64,000 nucleotides of DNA, taken from Bifidobacteriaceae bacterium UBA2724 (GTDB lineage Bacteria > Actinomycetota > Actinomycetes > Actinomycetales > Bifidobacteriaceae). The stretch is from positions 203,985-267,984 of the forward strand of contig DEKK01000016.1 of assembly GCA_002353815.1 (NCBI GenBank), given 5' to 3'. Under the pieces are notes generated by a model. That model worked only from the letters and a program-made list of their open reading frames with translations, had not been told where the DNA came from and made no database searches. Shown piece by piece: positions 53,552 through 62,510 of this stretch; within the stretch, counting starts at the first letter, position 1; each line of letters begins with the position of its first letter. The position numbers and the translations under genes were made by a program.

Positions 53552-54427
53552 ATGAATCGTGCGAAGGAATCTCATAACTCTGCCTCCAGAGGAAGCGTGC
53601 GGATGGTCACGTCTTCCGGAGCGAAGCAGTCGAGCCGCCGGTATTCGCGCATCGTGCTCCGCGAACTCGTGCGCACGGATTTCAAGATGCGCTACCAAGG
53701 TTCGTTCCTGGGCGTCGCTTGGTCGGTGCTCAAGCCGCTGATGTTGTTCTGCGTGATGTATGCCGTGTTTGTGCGCTTCCTCAAGTTCACCGACGGCACA
53801 CCGCACTTCGCCATGGTCCTGCTCCTGGGCACCGTGCTGTGGAGCTTCTTCAACGAGGCGACGAACATGGGCATGGTCGCGGTCGTGGGACGCGGCGACC
53901 TGCTGCGCAAAGTGCACTTCCCGACGTACATCGTTGTGGTCGCGGCGACGCTCAATTCGATGATCTCGCTGCTCATCAACCTCGTGGTCGTCATCATCTT
54001 CAGTATCGTCAATGGCGTGCATTTCACTTGGCGTGTGCTTCTGGTGCCCGTCGGCATCGTGGAGCTCTATCTGATAGCCCTGGGGTGCTCGCTGCTGCTG
54101 GCAACACTGAACGTGTATTTCCACGACATCCAGCACATCTGGGAAGTGTTCCTGCAGGCCATGTTCTATGGCATGCCTATCATCTACCCTCTGCAGATGG
54201 CCATGAACGCCTCGCCGTTCTTTGGCAAGCTTCTGCTGCTCAACCCCGTGGCTCAGACGATTCAGGACGTCCGATACTGGTTGATAGAACAACGCACGCC
54301 AACTGTGTGGAACACGATCAACACCCCGTGGATCCAGACGATTCCTTTGATCCTTGCGGCGTGCATCTTCGCGCTTGGCGTCTATGTGTTCAATCGCAAC
54401 AGCAGCAAGTTCGCGGAGATTCTGTAA
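53552..54427 (+). CDS. ABC-2 type polysaccharide exporter permease (Wzm/TagG-like)
   Basis: 291 residues from ATG 53552 (AGGATGAGGA upstream). Six membrane helices after a 45-residue cytoplasmic tail, with the family-typical start VLRELVRTDFKMRYQGSFLGVAWSVLKPL (read in parts), the amphipathic GDLLRKVHFPTYIV segment, and IIYPLQMA before the fifth helix. Ends 9 bases before the ATPase gene, forming the exporter with it. Likely exports the rhamnose-containing glycan. Confidence 0.92.
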   Translation: MNRAKESHNSASRGSVRMVTSSGAKQSSRRYSRIVLRELVRTDFKMRYQGSFLGVAWSVLKPLMLFCVMYAVFVRFLKFTDGTPHFAMVLLLGTVLWSFFNEATNMGMVAVVGRGDLLRKVHFPTYIVVVAATLNSMISLLINLVVVIIFSIVNGVHFTWRVLLVPVGIVELYLIALGCSLLLATLNVYFHDIQHIWEVFLQAMFYGMPIIYPLQMAMNASPFFGKLLLLNPVAQTIQDVRYWLIEQRTPTVWNTINTPWIQTIPLILAACIFALGVYVFNRNSSKFAEIL

Positions 54428-54436
54428 GGCGGCACC

Positions 54437-55969
54437 ATGACTACGAAATCTGACAATATGAAAGACATCCAGGATCTCGACCAGACCGACGCCACCGGAA
54501 CCCTCACGGAGCAAGAGACCGACGAGGCGGAAACCGTGATGACTGCGACGGACGAGCGCATTGAAACCGTGGAAGAAGCCGCTGTCAACGACGACGACTC
54601 CGATGACATCCCTGAAGACGTGGTGCTGCATGTCAGCCATGTCTCCAAGACATTCCGCCTGCCGACAGAGAAGGCTTCCGGTCTCAAGCAGGCCTTCATC
54701 AACTGGACGCGCGGGATCAAGGGCTACACTGAGCAGCATGTGCTGCGCGACATCTCGTTCGATGTGCACCGTGGTGATTTCTTCGGCATCGTGGGGCGCA
54801 ACGGTTCCGGCAAGTCCACGCTGCTCAAGCTGATCTCGGGCATCTACAAGCCCAATTCCGGGCAGATCGTGGTCAAGGGCAAGCTGGTCTCGTTCATCGA
54901 ACTGGGCGTTGGCTTCAACCCCGAGCTGTCCGGACGAGAGAACGTCTATCTCAACGGCGCGCTTCTGGGCTTCACCCGTGAAGAAATCGATGCCATGTAT
55001 GACGAGATCGTCGAGTTCGCCGAGCTCGAGGACTTCATGGACCAGAAGCTCAAGAACTATTCGTCCGGCATGCAGGTGCGTCTGGCGTTCTCCGTGGCCA
55101 TCAAGGCGCGCGGCGACATTCTGGTGCTCGATGAGGTGCTGGCCGTCGGAGATGAGGCGTTCCAGCGCAAGTGCGACGAGTTCTTCACCGCCATCAAGAA
55201 AGACAAGACCAAAACGGTCATCTTGGTGACCCATGACATGAGCGCCGTCAAGAAGTATTGCAACCGCGCCATTCTCATCAAGGACGGCGTCATCATCGAA
55301 TCCCGCAGCAAGGACGATGTGGCGGATCGCTATTCGCTGGAAAATCTCAACGTCACTGGTGCTCTATCGAACGGCGTTGATGATTCGCCTGCTGACGAGG
55401 AGCCCAAGGAGGTCCAAGAGGAGAGCAAGCCCGCGTATCCTACGGGGCTCAGCGAACGCGTGCCGGTCCTGAGCATCATTCCTGTGAGTTCGCAGCTGCT
55501 GAGCAACGACGAGGACTTTGTCTTCGACGTGGAATACCAGTTCGACGAAGACATCCCGTTCTATCTGGCCTTCACCATCTATGACCTCAAGCGCGGTGGC
55601 ATACCTTATGATTCTGGTTCGGTGCCGATGACGCGCCATGGGCATCAGCGCATCCGTTTCCATATCCCGCTTCACCTGTTCACGAGCTCGGATTTCAAAT
55701 TGGTCGTGTCGTTGCGTGAAGACGATCCGAACCGCGTCGGAGAGGACGTCGATGTTTCGTTGCGCACCCTGCGCGTGGCATTCACCAATGAAGATCGGTC
55801 GTGCCTGTTCTCTGTGCGTAATGACGCGCGTCTGCCCAATTTCGCTCTGATTCTGCCCGACCGTTTCGATCTCAAGCAGCATTACGTCGCCCTTGATGGA
55901 GACGCCGACAACGAATCGGACGCCGCCGGCGGGCAGGCTGACGTCGAGACTGATGGTTCGAAGGGCTGA
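54437..55969 (+). CDS. ABC exporter ATPase (Wzt/TagH-like) with C-terminal cargo-recognition domain
   Basis: 510 residues from ATG 54437. An acidic N-terminal extension of about 65 residues (many Asp, Glu, Thr) is unusual. The ATPase domain has Walker A GRNGSGKS at 120-127, signature YSSGMQVRLAFS, Walker B ILVLDEVLAVGDEAF and switch VTHDM, followed by the helix block KYCNRAILIKDG. After an acidic linker, residues of about 345-485 form a beta-rich Wzt-C-type domain (FDVEYQFDEDIPFYLAFTIYD), which in Wzt proteins recognises the glycan end. Partner of the upstream permease. Confidence 0.92.
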   Translation: MTTKSDNMKDIQDLDQTDATGTLTEQETDEAETVMTATDERIETVEEAAVNDDDSDDIPEDVVLHVSHVSKTFRLPTEKASGLKQAFINWTRGIKGYTEQHVLRDISFDVHRGDFFGIVGRNGSGKSTLLKLISGIYKPNSGQIVVKGKLVSFIELGVGFNPELSGRENVYLNGALLGFTREEIDAMYDEIVEFAELEDFMDQKLKNYSSGMQVRLAFSVAIKARGDILVLDEVLAVGDEAFQRKCDEFFTAIKKDKTKTVILVTHDMSAVKKYCNRAILIKDGVIIESRSKDDVADRYSLENLNVTGALSNGVDDSPADEEPKEVQEESKPAYPTGLSERVPVLSIIPVSSQLLSNDEDFVFDVEYQFDEDIPFYLAFTIYDLKRGGIPYDSGSVPMTRHGHQRIRFHIPLHLFTSSDFKLVVSLREDDPNRVGEDVDVSLRTLRVAFTNEDRSCLFSVRNDARLPNFALILPDRFDLKQHYVALDGDADNESDAAGGQADVETDGSKG

Positions 55970-56110
55970 ATCCGTCGTATCTGCGCATGGCGCATGAGGA
56001 TGTGGCGAGTTCAGGCGAACTTGCGGGATGCCGGAAGTTCGCCATGCCGACGATCCAGACAAGGCCGTGGGCTGGAAGCGCTATCGGATCCAGAACAAAG
56101 CCTCGGCCGG

Positions 56111-57490
56111 TCATTTGCCGGATGCCGTGGACGTCGGCTCCGGGTCTTCCGAGGCATCCGATGACGCGGTCGCGTCGCTGTCGGTCGAGCTGCCGTCGGT
56201 GGAGCCCTGGCCTTCCGTGGGGTCCTCGAACCATGCGTTGTAGAACAGCACGAAGTTGCGGTTGCCATACGTCGAGCAGGAGTCGCCCGTGCCTCCGCGA
56301 GCGTTTTTCAGCCCCTCCAATGCGGCCTCATTGGGCTGGTACGGCGTGTAGATGTACAGCATGGCTGTCGCGTCGTTCTCAATATAGACGTCGTTGCCGC
56401 CGCACGAGGTGTCGGGGTTGTACTGGATGTAGTTGACGCGGCCGGGCTGGTAGTTGTATTGCGAGAAATGCGCCTGATAGTACTTCAGCCGGTGGGCCGC
56501 ACCGTAGACCTGGTTGAAGAATCCGTAGTATTTGGTGTCGCAGCTGCCGTTATCGGGGCATGAGAGCCCCATGGCGATGGTGTAGTTCGTCTCGGTGGGC
56601 TCGACGGCGGTGATCAGCCCCTGTTCCTTTTCCAACATGACGATGAGCACTTTGGGGTTGATTCCGCAACTGGTCGCCACGCCGCTGATGATGTGGGCCG
56701 CGGATTCGTCGCTGCCCGCCTTGTAGCCAGAGCACAGATCGTCGGAGGCTTCGTCCCGTGTGCCGAACGTGGCGCGCGAGATGCAGTGCGAGCCGCCGCA
56801 AGCCACGCCGTGAACATCGAGGAATATCTGGATATCCTCCTCCGCCATGGAAACCGAATCGAACATCTCGTCATCGGTGATGATGAGCCCGGGGTTGTAT
56901 CCGTAATCTTGCGCCAGAGCTCTCTGCTCGTTCTCGAATCGGGCGATCTCGGCCCGACGGCGTTGGGTGGTGACAGCGGTGGCGATGAGCATGATGACCA
57001 CGAACGCCGCCACGACCGCCAAAGCGATGGTGGAGACGCTGTCTCGTGTGAGACGCTTGCGGACAGGCGTCCCGGCGAGGCGTGGCGCCCCCAGGGCCAC
57101 GCTGGGCGCTGGGGCGGCGCCGGAGGCGGGGAGCGCGGCGGATGCAGCAGACGCGGCAGGCGCAGCGGGAACAGAGGACACGGCGGCCTGTGCGCCCGCG
57201 TTGCTCGGCGTGACGGGAGCAGCGGGCGCTGGTGTGCGCGGTGGCGACGGAGGCGTCGGCGTGTCTGCGTCAGGCTGAGGATTTGGCTGAGAAGCTGGTT
57301 GAGAGCCAGACCGGGAAGCCGTCTGGGAGGCCGTCTGGGAATCTGCATCCGATGCCTGGTATGTCAGCGCAGGGGAGGTTTCGCCCGTCTTCCCGTCGAT
57401 GGGCGCAGGGGTCCCGTCAACCGACGGTTCGCCCTGCTTGCTGCCATCCATCGATGTCGTTCCATCACGCCGCGTTGTCATGTTTTTCAT
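56111..57490 (-). CDS. Membrane-anchored 'hemagglutinin'-type surface protein
   Basis: 459 residues. An intracellular N-terminal region of about 140 residues is rich in Ala/Pro/Ser; one membrane helix follows (TIALAVVAAFVVIMLIATAV, near residue 155). The extracellular domain of about 200-430 matches the actinobacterial proteins called hemagglutinins: ITDDEMFDSVSMAEEDIQIF, SGVATSCGINPKVLIVMLEKEQGL (in parts), GLSCPDNGSCDTKYYGFFNQVYGAA, YTPYQPNEAALEGL and SCSTYGNRNF, with paired Cys. The helix with CxINPKVLIVxLxKEQ recalls a lytic-transglycosylase fold, so a wall-degrading role is possible. Ends in a Ser/Asp tail. Two Met codons (57490, 57481) are equally possible starts. Confidence 0.8.
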   Translation of the reverse strand: MKNMTTRRDGTTSMDGSKQGEPSVDGTPAPIDGKTGETSPALTYQASDADSQTASQTASRSGSQPASQPNPQPDADTPTPPSPPRTPAPAAPVTPSNAGAQAAVSSVPAAPAASAASAALPASGAAPAPSVALGAPRLAGTPVRKRLTRDSVSTIALAVVAAFVVIMLIATAVTTQRRRAEIARFENEQRALAQDYGYNPGLIITDDEMFDSVSMAEEDIQIFLDVHGVACGGSHCISRATFGTRDEASDDLCSGYKAGSDESAAHIISGVATSCGINPKVLIVMLEKEQGLITAVEPTETNYTIAMGLSCPDNGSCDTKYYGFFNQVYGAAHRLKYYQAHFSQYNYQPGRVNYIQYNPDTSCGGNDVYIENDATAMLYIYTPYQPNEAALEGLKNARGGTGDSCSTYGNRNFVLFYNAWFEDPTEGQGSTDGSSTDSDATASSDASEDPEPTSTASGK

Positions 57491-57636
57491 GGTACTTTTC
57501 GCATACTCGAAATGTCGAATGGGTATCGTGAAAAATTGGTGTCATCCTAACAAACCGGGCAGATAGGTCTGCCGCTTGGGATAAGGTTTCTTATTGCTAG
57601 AAAAGCGTTTCACTACAGAAAGTTCGAAATCTGACT

Positions 57637-59244
57637 ATGGCAGATAAGGAATCCATCGTTATCATTGGTGGCGGTCCTGCTGGTCTGACTGCTGCGTATG
57701 AGCTTCTCAAGGATAATGGCGCTGAGAAATATGATGTCACCCTTCTTGAAGCAAGCGGAGAATTTGGCGGTATTTCCCGCACCGTGAAGCACAATGGCAA
57801 CCGTATGGACATCGGTGGCCATCGCTTCTTCTCCAAGGACGATCGCGTGATGGACTGGTGGAAGAACATTCTTCCTCTCCAGGGCGCGCCGTCGTACGAC
57901 GACAAGAAGCTCGGTCGTAAGCATGATCTCGAGCCCGGCGGCCCGGACCCCGAGAAAGTCGACGAGGTCATGCTGAAGCGTCACCGTGTCTCGCGCATCT
58001 ATTGGCACGGCAAGTTCTTTGACTACCCCGTGAGCCTCAAGTGGGACACCCTCAAGAACATGGGCTTCGCACAGACCATGAAGGTCGGTTTCTCATATCT
58101 CAAGGCGCTTGTGCACAAGCTGCCGGAAGACAATCTTGAGAACTTCTACATCAATCGTTTCGGGCGCGCTCTCTATGGCATGTTCTTCGAGGGCTACACC
58201 GAGAAGCTGTGGGGCCGCCATCCGTCGGTGATTTCCGCCGACTGGGGCTCGCAGCGCGTCAAGGGCATCTCGATCACCGCCGTGCTCAAGGACGCATGGA
58301 GCAAGCTCGTCGGCAAGAAGAAGAAAGCCGGCGAAGGCGAGACCTCTCTCATCGAGGAATTCTGGTATCCGAAGTATGGCCCCGGCCAGCTGTGGGAGAC
58401 CGTTGCCAAGATCGACATGGGCAATGGCTGCACCATCATCAAGAACGCCACCGTCACCAAGATCAACGAAGCCGATGGCAAGATAGCTTCCGTGGTGTAT
58501 GTGGACGCTGACGGTGCCGAACACACTGTCGAGGGCGATACCTTCATCTCTTCGATGCCGATCAAGGACCTCGTCAACGCCATCAACGATGGCCAGACCA
58601 GCGAGCCGGTCGCCAAGGAACAGCTGGACATCGCCAACGGCCTGCCGTACCGCGACTTCGTGACCGTGGGCCTGCTCGTCGACAAGCTCAACCTCAAGAA
58701 CCAGACTGACATCCCGACCCTCGGCAACCCGCCGATCGTGCCGGATTGCTGGATTTACGTGCAGGACACCTCCGTCAAGGTCGGCCGCATCCAGATCTTC
58801 AACAACTGGAGCCCCTACCTCGTCGAAGACGTCGACAACAAGGTGTGGATCGGCCTTGAATACTTCTGCAACGAAGGCGACGACTTCTGGAACCAGTCCG
58901 ATAAGGAAGGCATCGACCAGGCCATCAGGGAACTCGTGCGCATGCACATCATCGGTTCCAAGAAAGATGTGCTCGACGCCCACCGCGAGCGTGTGAAGAA
59001 GGCCTACCCGGCGTACTTCGACACCTGGTATGACATGGACAAGCTCACCCCGTGGCTCGATGGCTTCGGCAATCTGTACTGCGTGGGTCGTAACGGCCAG
59101 CACCGCTACAACAACATGGACCACTCCATGGTCACCGCCATGGAAGCCGTGGACAACATCAAGACCGGTCGCGCGGACAAGGAGAACGTCTGGTCCGTCA
59201 ACACCGAGAAGTCCTACCACGAAGCCAAGGAAGAAGAGAAGTAG
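57637..59244 (+). CDS. FAD-dependent oxidoreductase (UDP-galactopyranose mutase/protoporphyrinogen-oxidase-like)
   Basis: 535 residues from ATG 57637. N-terminal FAD motif IVIIGGGPAGLTAAYELL, followed by VTLLEASGEFGGISRT and MDIGGHRFFSKDDRV, as in the NAD(P)-binding Rossmann/amine-oxidase-like group that includes UDP-galactopyranose mutase. The middle contains FFEGYTEKLWGRHPSVISADWGSQRVKG (in parts), and the C-terminal flavin loop is GNLYCVGRNGQHRYNNMDHS. Proteins of this type are common next to polysaccharide and GtrA genes and may act on lipid- or nucleotide-linked sugars. Substrate not determined. Has its own strong terminator. Confidence 0.8.
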   Translation: MADKESIVIIGGGPAGLTAAYELLKDNGAEKYDVTLLEASGEFGGISRTVKHNGNRMDIGGHRFFSKDDRVMDWWKNILPLQGAPSYDDKKLGRKHDLEPGGPDPEKVDEVMLKRHRVSRIYWHGKFFDYPVSLKWDTLKNMGFAQTMKVGFSYLKALVHKLPEDNLENFYINRFGRALYGMFFEGYTEKLWGRHPSVISADWGSQRVKGISITAVLKDAWSKLVGKKKKAGEGETSLIEEFWYPKYGPGQLWETVAKIDMGNGCTIIKNATVTKINEADGKIASVVYVDADGAEHTVEGDTFISSMPIKDLVNAINDGQTSEPVAKEQLDIANGLPYRDFVTVGLLVDKLNLKNQTDIPTLGNPPIVPDCWIYVQDTSVKVGRIQIFNNWSPYLVEDVDNKVWIGLEYFCNEGDDFWNQSDKEGIDQAIRELVRMHIIGSKKDVLDAHRERVKKAYPAYFDTWYDMDKLTPWLDGFGNLYCVGRNGQHRYNNMDHSMVTAMEAVDNIKTGRADKENVWSVNTEKSYHEAKEEEK

Positions 59245-59290
59245 TCCCCGTCGGATTGCTTGCTCTGCGGATCGACTTGTGTGACGCTGG

Positions 59291-59320
59291 CGCCCCAAGG
59301 GTTACCCTTGGGGCGTTTTT
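59291..59320 (+). terminator. Rho-independent terminator of the oxidoreductase gene
   Basis: CGCCCCAAGGGT (59291-59302) pairs perfectly with ACCCTTGGGGCG (59304-59315), followed by TTTTT. Textbook intrinsic terminator. Confidence 0.95.
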
Positions 59321-59661
59321 ATGTGTCGTGGCTTGCACTGGAACGAGGTGTGATGGCAAGTGCGAGATGTTATGGCAGGCACATTGGCATGAGCATGGGG
59401 ACGCCAGTGCGTGGGGCCAGGCACTTCGGTGCGAGGCGGTACCTCGGTTTCAGCCAGATGGGATCGGTTTGCGGGATGTTGGCATGAGGCGGCACGCTGA
59501 CATGAGACAGACAGATCGGCATGAGCTAGGTGCATCGGCTTGATATTGTGCGTCGGCATGATTGTACATCGGCATGAAACAAACATGTCGGTGCGGGCGA
59601 TAGAACCATGCCGGGCACCTGCTTGGGGAATCTGCCGGGGTCAGAACGGAGAGAAAAGCAA
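59321..59661. repeat. Non-coding stretch with degenerate CGGCATGA-type repeats
   Basis: No gene is seen in these 340 bases. The word (A/G)TCGGCATGA and close variants recur at about 59516, 59553 and 59570, with looser forms (TTGGCATGAG, ATCGGCTTGA, GTCGGTGCG) around them. Spacing is irregular, so this is not a CRISPR array. Confidence 0.5.
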
Positions 59662-59690
59662 AAGGGGGAGGGCCATGGGCCCTCCCCCTT
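59662..59690 (-). terminator. Rho-independent terminator of the ApbE-like gene
   Basis: On the minus strand AAGGGGGAGGG pairs with CCCTCCCCCTT (59690-59680 and 59672-59662) around GCCCATGG-type loop bases, followed by TTGCTTTTC. It lies 68 bases past the stop. Confidence 0.88.
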
Positions 59691-59757
59691 AGCTACAAAG
59701 AGGAAATGAAATTGAATATTAAGTTATTGAATCGTGGTACGCGCTGTCGCTGGTGTC

Positions 59758-60642
59758 TCAGGCGTTGAGAACCAGGAAATCGGGGCGAGGATCGCCGACG
59801 AGCAGTCCCGGAACCGAAGAGACCTGGCCGTCACGGACGTTGAACAGGCTCTCTCCGTCGGTGAGAACGATGGCGTTCAGCTTGTTGCGCTGAGCCAGAT
59901 TCATGAAGTTATTGGTGCCAGCAGCGAGAGCGGCAGTGGCCCAGACATCGGCGAGCGCAAGGTCAGGCGACACAATCGTCGTCTGCTCGCAATCACGCGG
60001 GCCGAGGTAGTCAAAGTTGACTTCCATGTTTGCAAACGAGGTCGAGATCGCGCCATTACGAAGGACGACCTGCTGCAGAGGGGCGCTCGAATCAAGAGAG
60101 TTCTTGATCGGAACGTTCCAATTGATTTCGAAGTCCTTGTGGGTCGCGTAAATCGTGTCGTTCTTGGAACCGAGCGACGCGGACTGCGCGATGTCCTTCT
60201 CGACGAGCGGGCGCACGTAGCGGTTGAAGGCCTCGTTGATGGCCCAGCCGCGCAGCATTCCGAACGGGTCAAGCTTGCCCTCGCGGAACGGCTGGAAGTA
60301 TCCCTCCGTCACGCGATGAGCATCGACGCACTTGGAAACGACCTGCAGAAAGTCGCTGTTCTCGGAAAGGCCGCTGTCGTCGCCCCCGTTGTAACGGGAG
60401 AGAAGCGACGTTGCGGACTTCGGAGAGAACGTATCCGAGACGTACTTCAGGAACTTCTGAATCTGGAAGGTCTGGTCATCAAGGATGTTTTCATCCTTGA
60501 CTCGCATCTGAAGGACATAGGTAGCACCGTCCACCGGCAGGACACGAAGATGGAGCTGCTCAACCGTGCTCTCTTGGTTGTCAGTAACATCCTCTCCGTG
60601 GCCGAAGAGGTGGAAACGTGAAGAAAATCCCGCGGCGGTCAT
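59758..60642 (-). CDS. ApbE-like FAD:protein FMN transferase homologue
   Basis: 294 residues from ATG 60642, preceded by AAAGGAG. The segment LDPFGMLRGWAINEAFNRYV corresponds to the ApbE motif DxGGxxKGxA, but with Phe for one Gly and Arg for the Lys. The C-terminal ALADVWATAALAAG block matches the ApbE aDAxAT helix. True ApbE enzymes attach FMN to Thr/Ser of flavoproteins, with Mg and FAD bound partly by those motifs, so the altered residues may mean changed activity. No signal peptide or lipobox, so cytoplasmic. Assignment is by partial motif match. Confidence 0.62.
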   Translation of the reverse strand: MTAAGFSSRFHLFGHGEDVTDNQESTVEQLHLRVLPVDGATYVLQMRVKDENILDDQTFQIQKFLKYVSDTFSPKSATSLLSRYNGGDDSGLSENSDFLQVVSKCVDAHRVTEGYFQPFREGKLDPFGMLRGWAINEAFNRYVRPLVEKDIAQSASLGSKNDTIYATHKDFEINWNVPIKNSLDSSAPLQQVVLRNGAISTSFANMEVNFDYLGPRDCEQTTIVSPDLALADVWATAALAAGTNNFMNLAQRNKLNAIVLTDGESLFNVRDGQVSSVPGLLVGDPRPDFLVLNA

Positions 60643-60983
60643 GATGGCTCCTTTCGTCTACTAGATCCGCTATTCGAACGGTGAATTGAACGGGAACGCA
60701 GAACGCCTTCGGGCCGCGGTTTTGCCCACAGTCTTTGTGGCGAAGAGGCTCCCTGTCCAATCCCTTTTCCTCTTGTGGAACTGATTCTAGCATCGTTCAC
60801 TCCAAAACGCTCGGCGTGTCGCGACATGAAATGTGAAGAAACATGGTGTGTCGGCAAAAGGGGGGATTGACTGTTCCCGAAAGTGCCAGAAACGTTGGAA
60901 ACACTAGGAACTTCGCTAGCGGTAGCATGCCGAGCGTGTACGTTACCACGATTTGTTCGGTTTTTGTGCATTTCTGTTATGCC
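60643..60983. other. Divergent gap between the ApbE-like gene and the ribosomal operon
   Basis: About 340 bases that hold the leftward promoter of the ApbE-like gene. The part 60780-60980 is A/T-richer. No gene or RNA recognised. Confidence 0.4.
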
Positions 60984-61012
60984 TTGAGAAAGTCCTTGCG
61001 GCGTTGTAGCCT
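60984..61012 (+). promoter_or_regulatory. Candidate promoter of the rpsF-ssb-rpsR-rplI operon
   Basis: TTGAGA (60984-60989) and TAGCCT (61007-61012) are separated by exactly 17 bases, in the right place for a 5' leader of about 80 bases. Confidence 0.6.
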
Positions 61013-61060
61013 AAGCAAGTTGCTCTGAATTGCCAGGGCACGCGCTAAACACACTCCTGT

Positions 61061-61077
61061 CGTGGGAAACGCCCACG
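61061..61077 (+). promoter_or_regulatory. Leader hairpin before rpsF
   Basis: CGTGGG (61061-61066) pairs with CCCACG (61072-61077) in the leader, ahead of the ribosome site. rpsF leaders in many bacteria carry an S6:S18-binding hairpin with a CCG bulge; this sequence is GC-rich enough, but I could not confirm that motif. Confidence 0.3.
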
Positions 61078-61102
61078 GCCATTAGTCCGAAGGAGGTGGG
61101 TG

Positions 61103-61402
61103 ATGTCTACGCGCATGCATAAGTACGAGCTCATGCTCATTGCTAACCCCGAGCTCGATGAGAATTCTCTGAAGAAGCTCGTCGACCAGTATCTCGAAAC
61201 TGTCACCAACGAAAAGGGCACCGTCGACAACATCGATGTGTGGGGCCGTCGCAAGCTTGCCTATGAGATCAACGGCAAGACCGAAGGCAACTATGTCGTC
61301 GTTACCTACACCGCTCTGCCGGCAACGTCCGACGAACTCGATCGTCTGCTGAACCTCAACGAATCCATCGTTCGCACCAAGATTCTTCGCAAGGACAAGT
61401 AA
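61103..61402 (+). CDS. rpsF: 30S ribosomal protein S6
   Basis: 99 residues, ATG 61103 preceded by AAGGAGG (a GTG three bases earlier is in frame but less likely). Sequence KYELMLIANPELDENSLKKL, NIDVWGRRKLAYEINGKTEG and IVRTKILRKDK is diagnostic. S6 binds 16S rRNA with S18, which is encoded two genes downstream. Confidence 0.98.
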   Translation: MSTRMHKYELMLIANPELDENSLKKLVDQYLETVTNEKGTVDNIDVWGRRKLAYEINGKTEGNYVVVTYTALPATSDELDRLLNLNESIVRTKILRKDK

Positions 61403-61507
61403 GGCTTGAATCCCGCGGATTATCGCCGAGAGCGTAACGGGGTCTGTGCAAGGATCCGTTGTTGTAGACTCAAAACACGCGTAATCCGAAGGGGGATGTG
61501 AGGAAAC

Positions 61508-62128
61508 ATGGCTGGAGAGACCGTTATTACCGTCATTGGCAATCTTGTTGCCGATCCTGAGCTGCGCAACACTGCGAGGGGCAACGTGGTCAATTTCCGC
61601 GTCGCTTCGACGCCGCGCACCTATGACCGCCAGTCCGGTCAGTGGAAGGACGGCCAGGGGCTGTTCCTGAGCTGCTCTGCATGGGACAGCCAGTACAGCA
61701 GCTTTGCCACGAACATCGCCAACAGCCTGTCGAAGGGCATGAGGGTGATCGTGCAGGGAAACCTGGTGCAGAGGTCGTACCAGACCCAGTCGGGTGACCA
61801 ACGCACCGTGTACGAACTCCATGTCACCGAAGTCGGCCCCGCCCTGAGCCGCGCGACCGCCCAGGTCACGCGCAACGGTGGCTCCGGCAACGGTGGCAAC
61901 GGCGGTTATCGCAACAACGGCAACGCCAACGGTGGATATGGCAATTACGGCAATTCCAACGGTGGTTACAGCGGCGGCTACAACGGCGGTTCGAATCATT
62001 CGCCCGCCCCGCAGCAGGATGCGTGGGGCGCCGACGCCACCGGCGGTTCCGACGGCAGCACGTTCGGCACCTTCGGTCACTCCGACGATTCCGATTCCGA
62101 CGACCAATTCGGCCCGGCTCCGTTCTGA
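61508..62128 (+). CDS. ssb: Single-stranded DNA-binding protein
   Basis: 206 residues; GAGG before the ATG. The OB-fold domain covers residues 1-115 (ITVIGNLVADPELRNT, FLSCSAWDSQYSSFATNIAN, KGMRVIVQGNLVQRSY). A Gly/Asn/Tyr-rich flexible linker and an acidic tail (DSDSDDQFGPAPF) follow. The tail is an extended variant of the usual DDIPF partner-binding tip. It protects single-stranded DNA and recruits replication and repair proteins. Position between rpsF and rpsR is conserved. Confidence 0.97.
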   Translation: MAGETVITVIGNLVADPELRNTARGNVVNFRVASTPRTYDRQSGQWKDGQGLFLSCSAWDSQYSSFATNIANSLSKGMRVIVQGNLVQRSYQTQSGDQRTVYELHVTEVGPALSRATAQVTRNGGSGNGGNGGYRNNGNANGGYGNYGNSNGGYSGGYNGGSNHSPAPQQDAWGADATGGSDGSTFGTFGHSDDSDSDDQFGPAPF

Positions 62129-62240
62129 TCCTCACATATGCCGCCGATGGGCGGCTTGTCATTGCACCAACGTTGAAAACACTGGGCACTGGATAGCCCA
62201 GAGGCGGCATTGCCGCACAAAATCTGTCAAAGGAGTACAT

Positions 62241-62489
62241 ATGTCACGCAAGAGGCCGCAGCCCCCGGTTAAGCCGTTCAAGAAGAAGGCCGATCCGCTC
62301 AAGGCAGCCAAGGTCAAGGAAATTGATTACAAGGACGTCGCCCTGCTGCGCAAGTTCATCTCCGACCGCGGCAAGATCCGTTCCCGTCGTATCACCGGCG
62401 TTTCTGTGCAGGAGCAGCGCGAGCTGTCCAAGGCCATCAAGAACGCTCGCGAGATGGCGCTTCTCCCGTATGCTTCCAACGGTCGCTGA
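62241..62489 (+). CDS. rpsR: 30S ribosomal protein S18
   Basis: 82 residues, ATG 62241 with AAAGGAG seven bases upstream. KEIDYKDVALLRKFISDRGK and RRITGVSVQEQRELSKAIK are family signatures. It lacks the Cys cluster (C- form), as common in actinobacterial S18 variants. Confidence 0.97.
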   Translation: MSRKRPQPPVKPFKKKADPLKAAKVKEIDYKDVALLRKFISDRGKIRSRRITGVSVQEQRELSKAIKNAREMALLPYASNGR

Positions 62490-62510
62490 GCTCGAAAGGA
62501 ATAGCTGATT

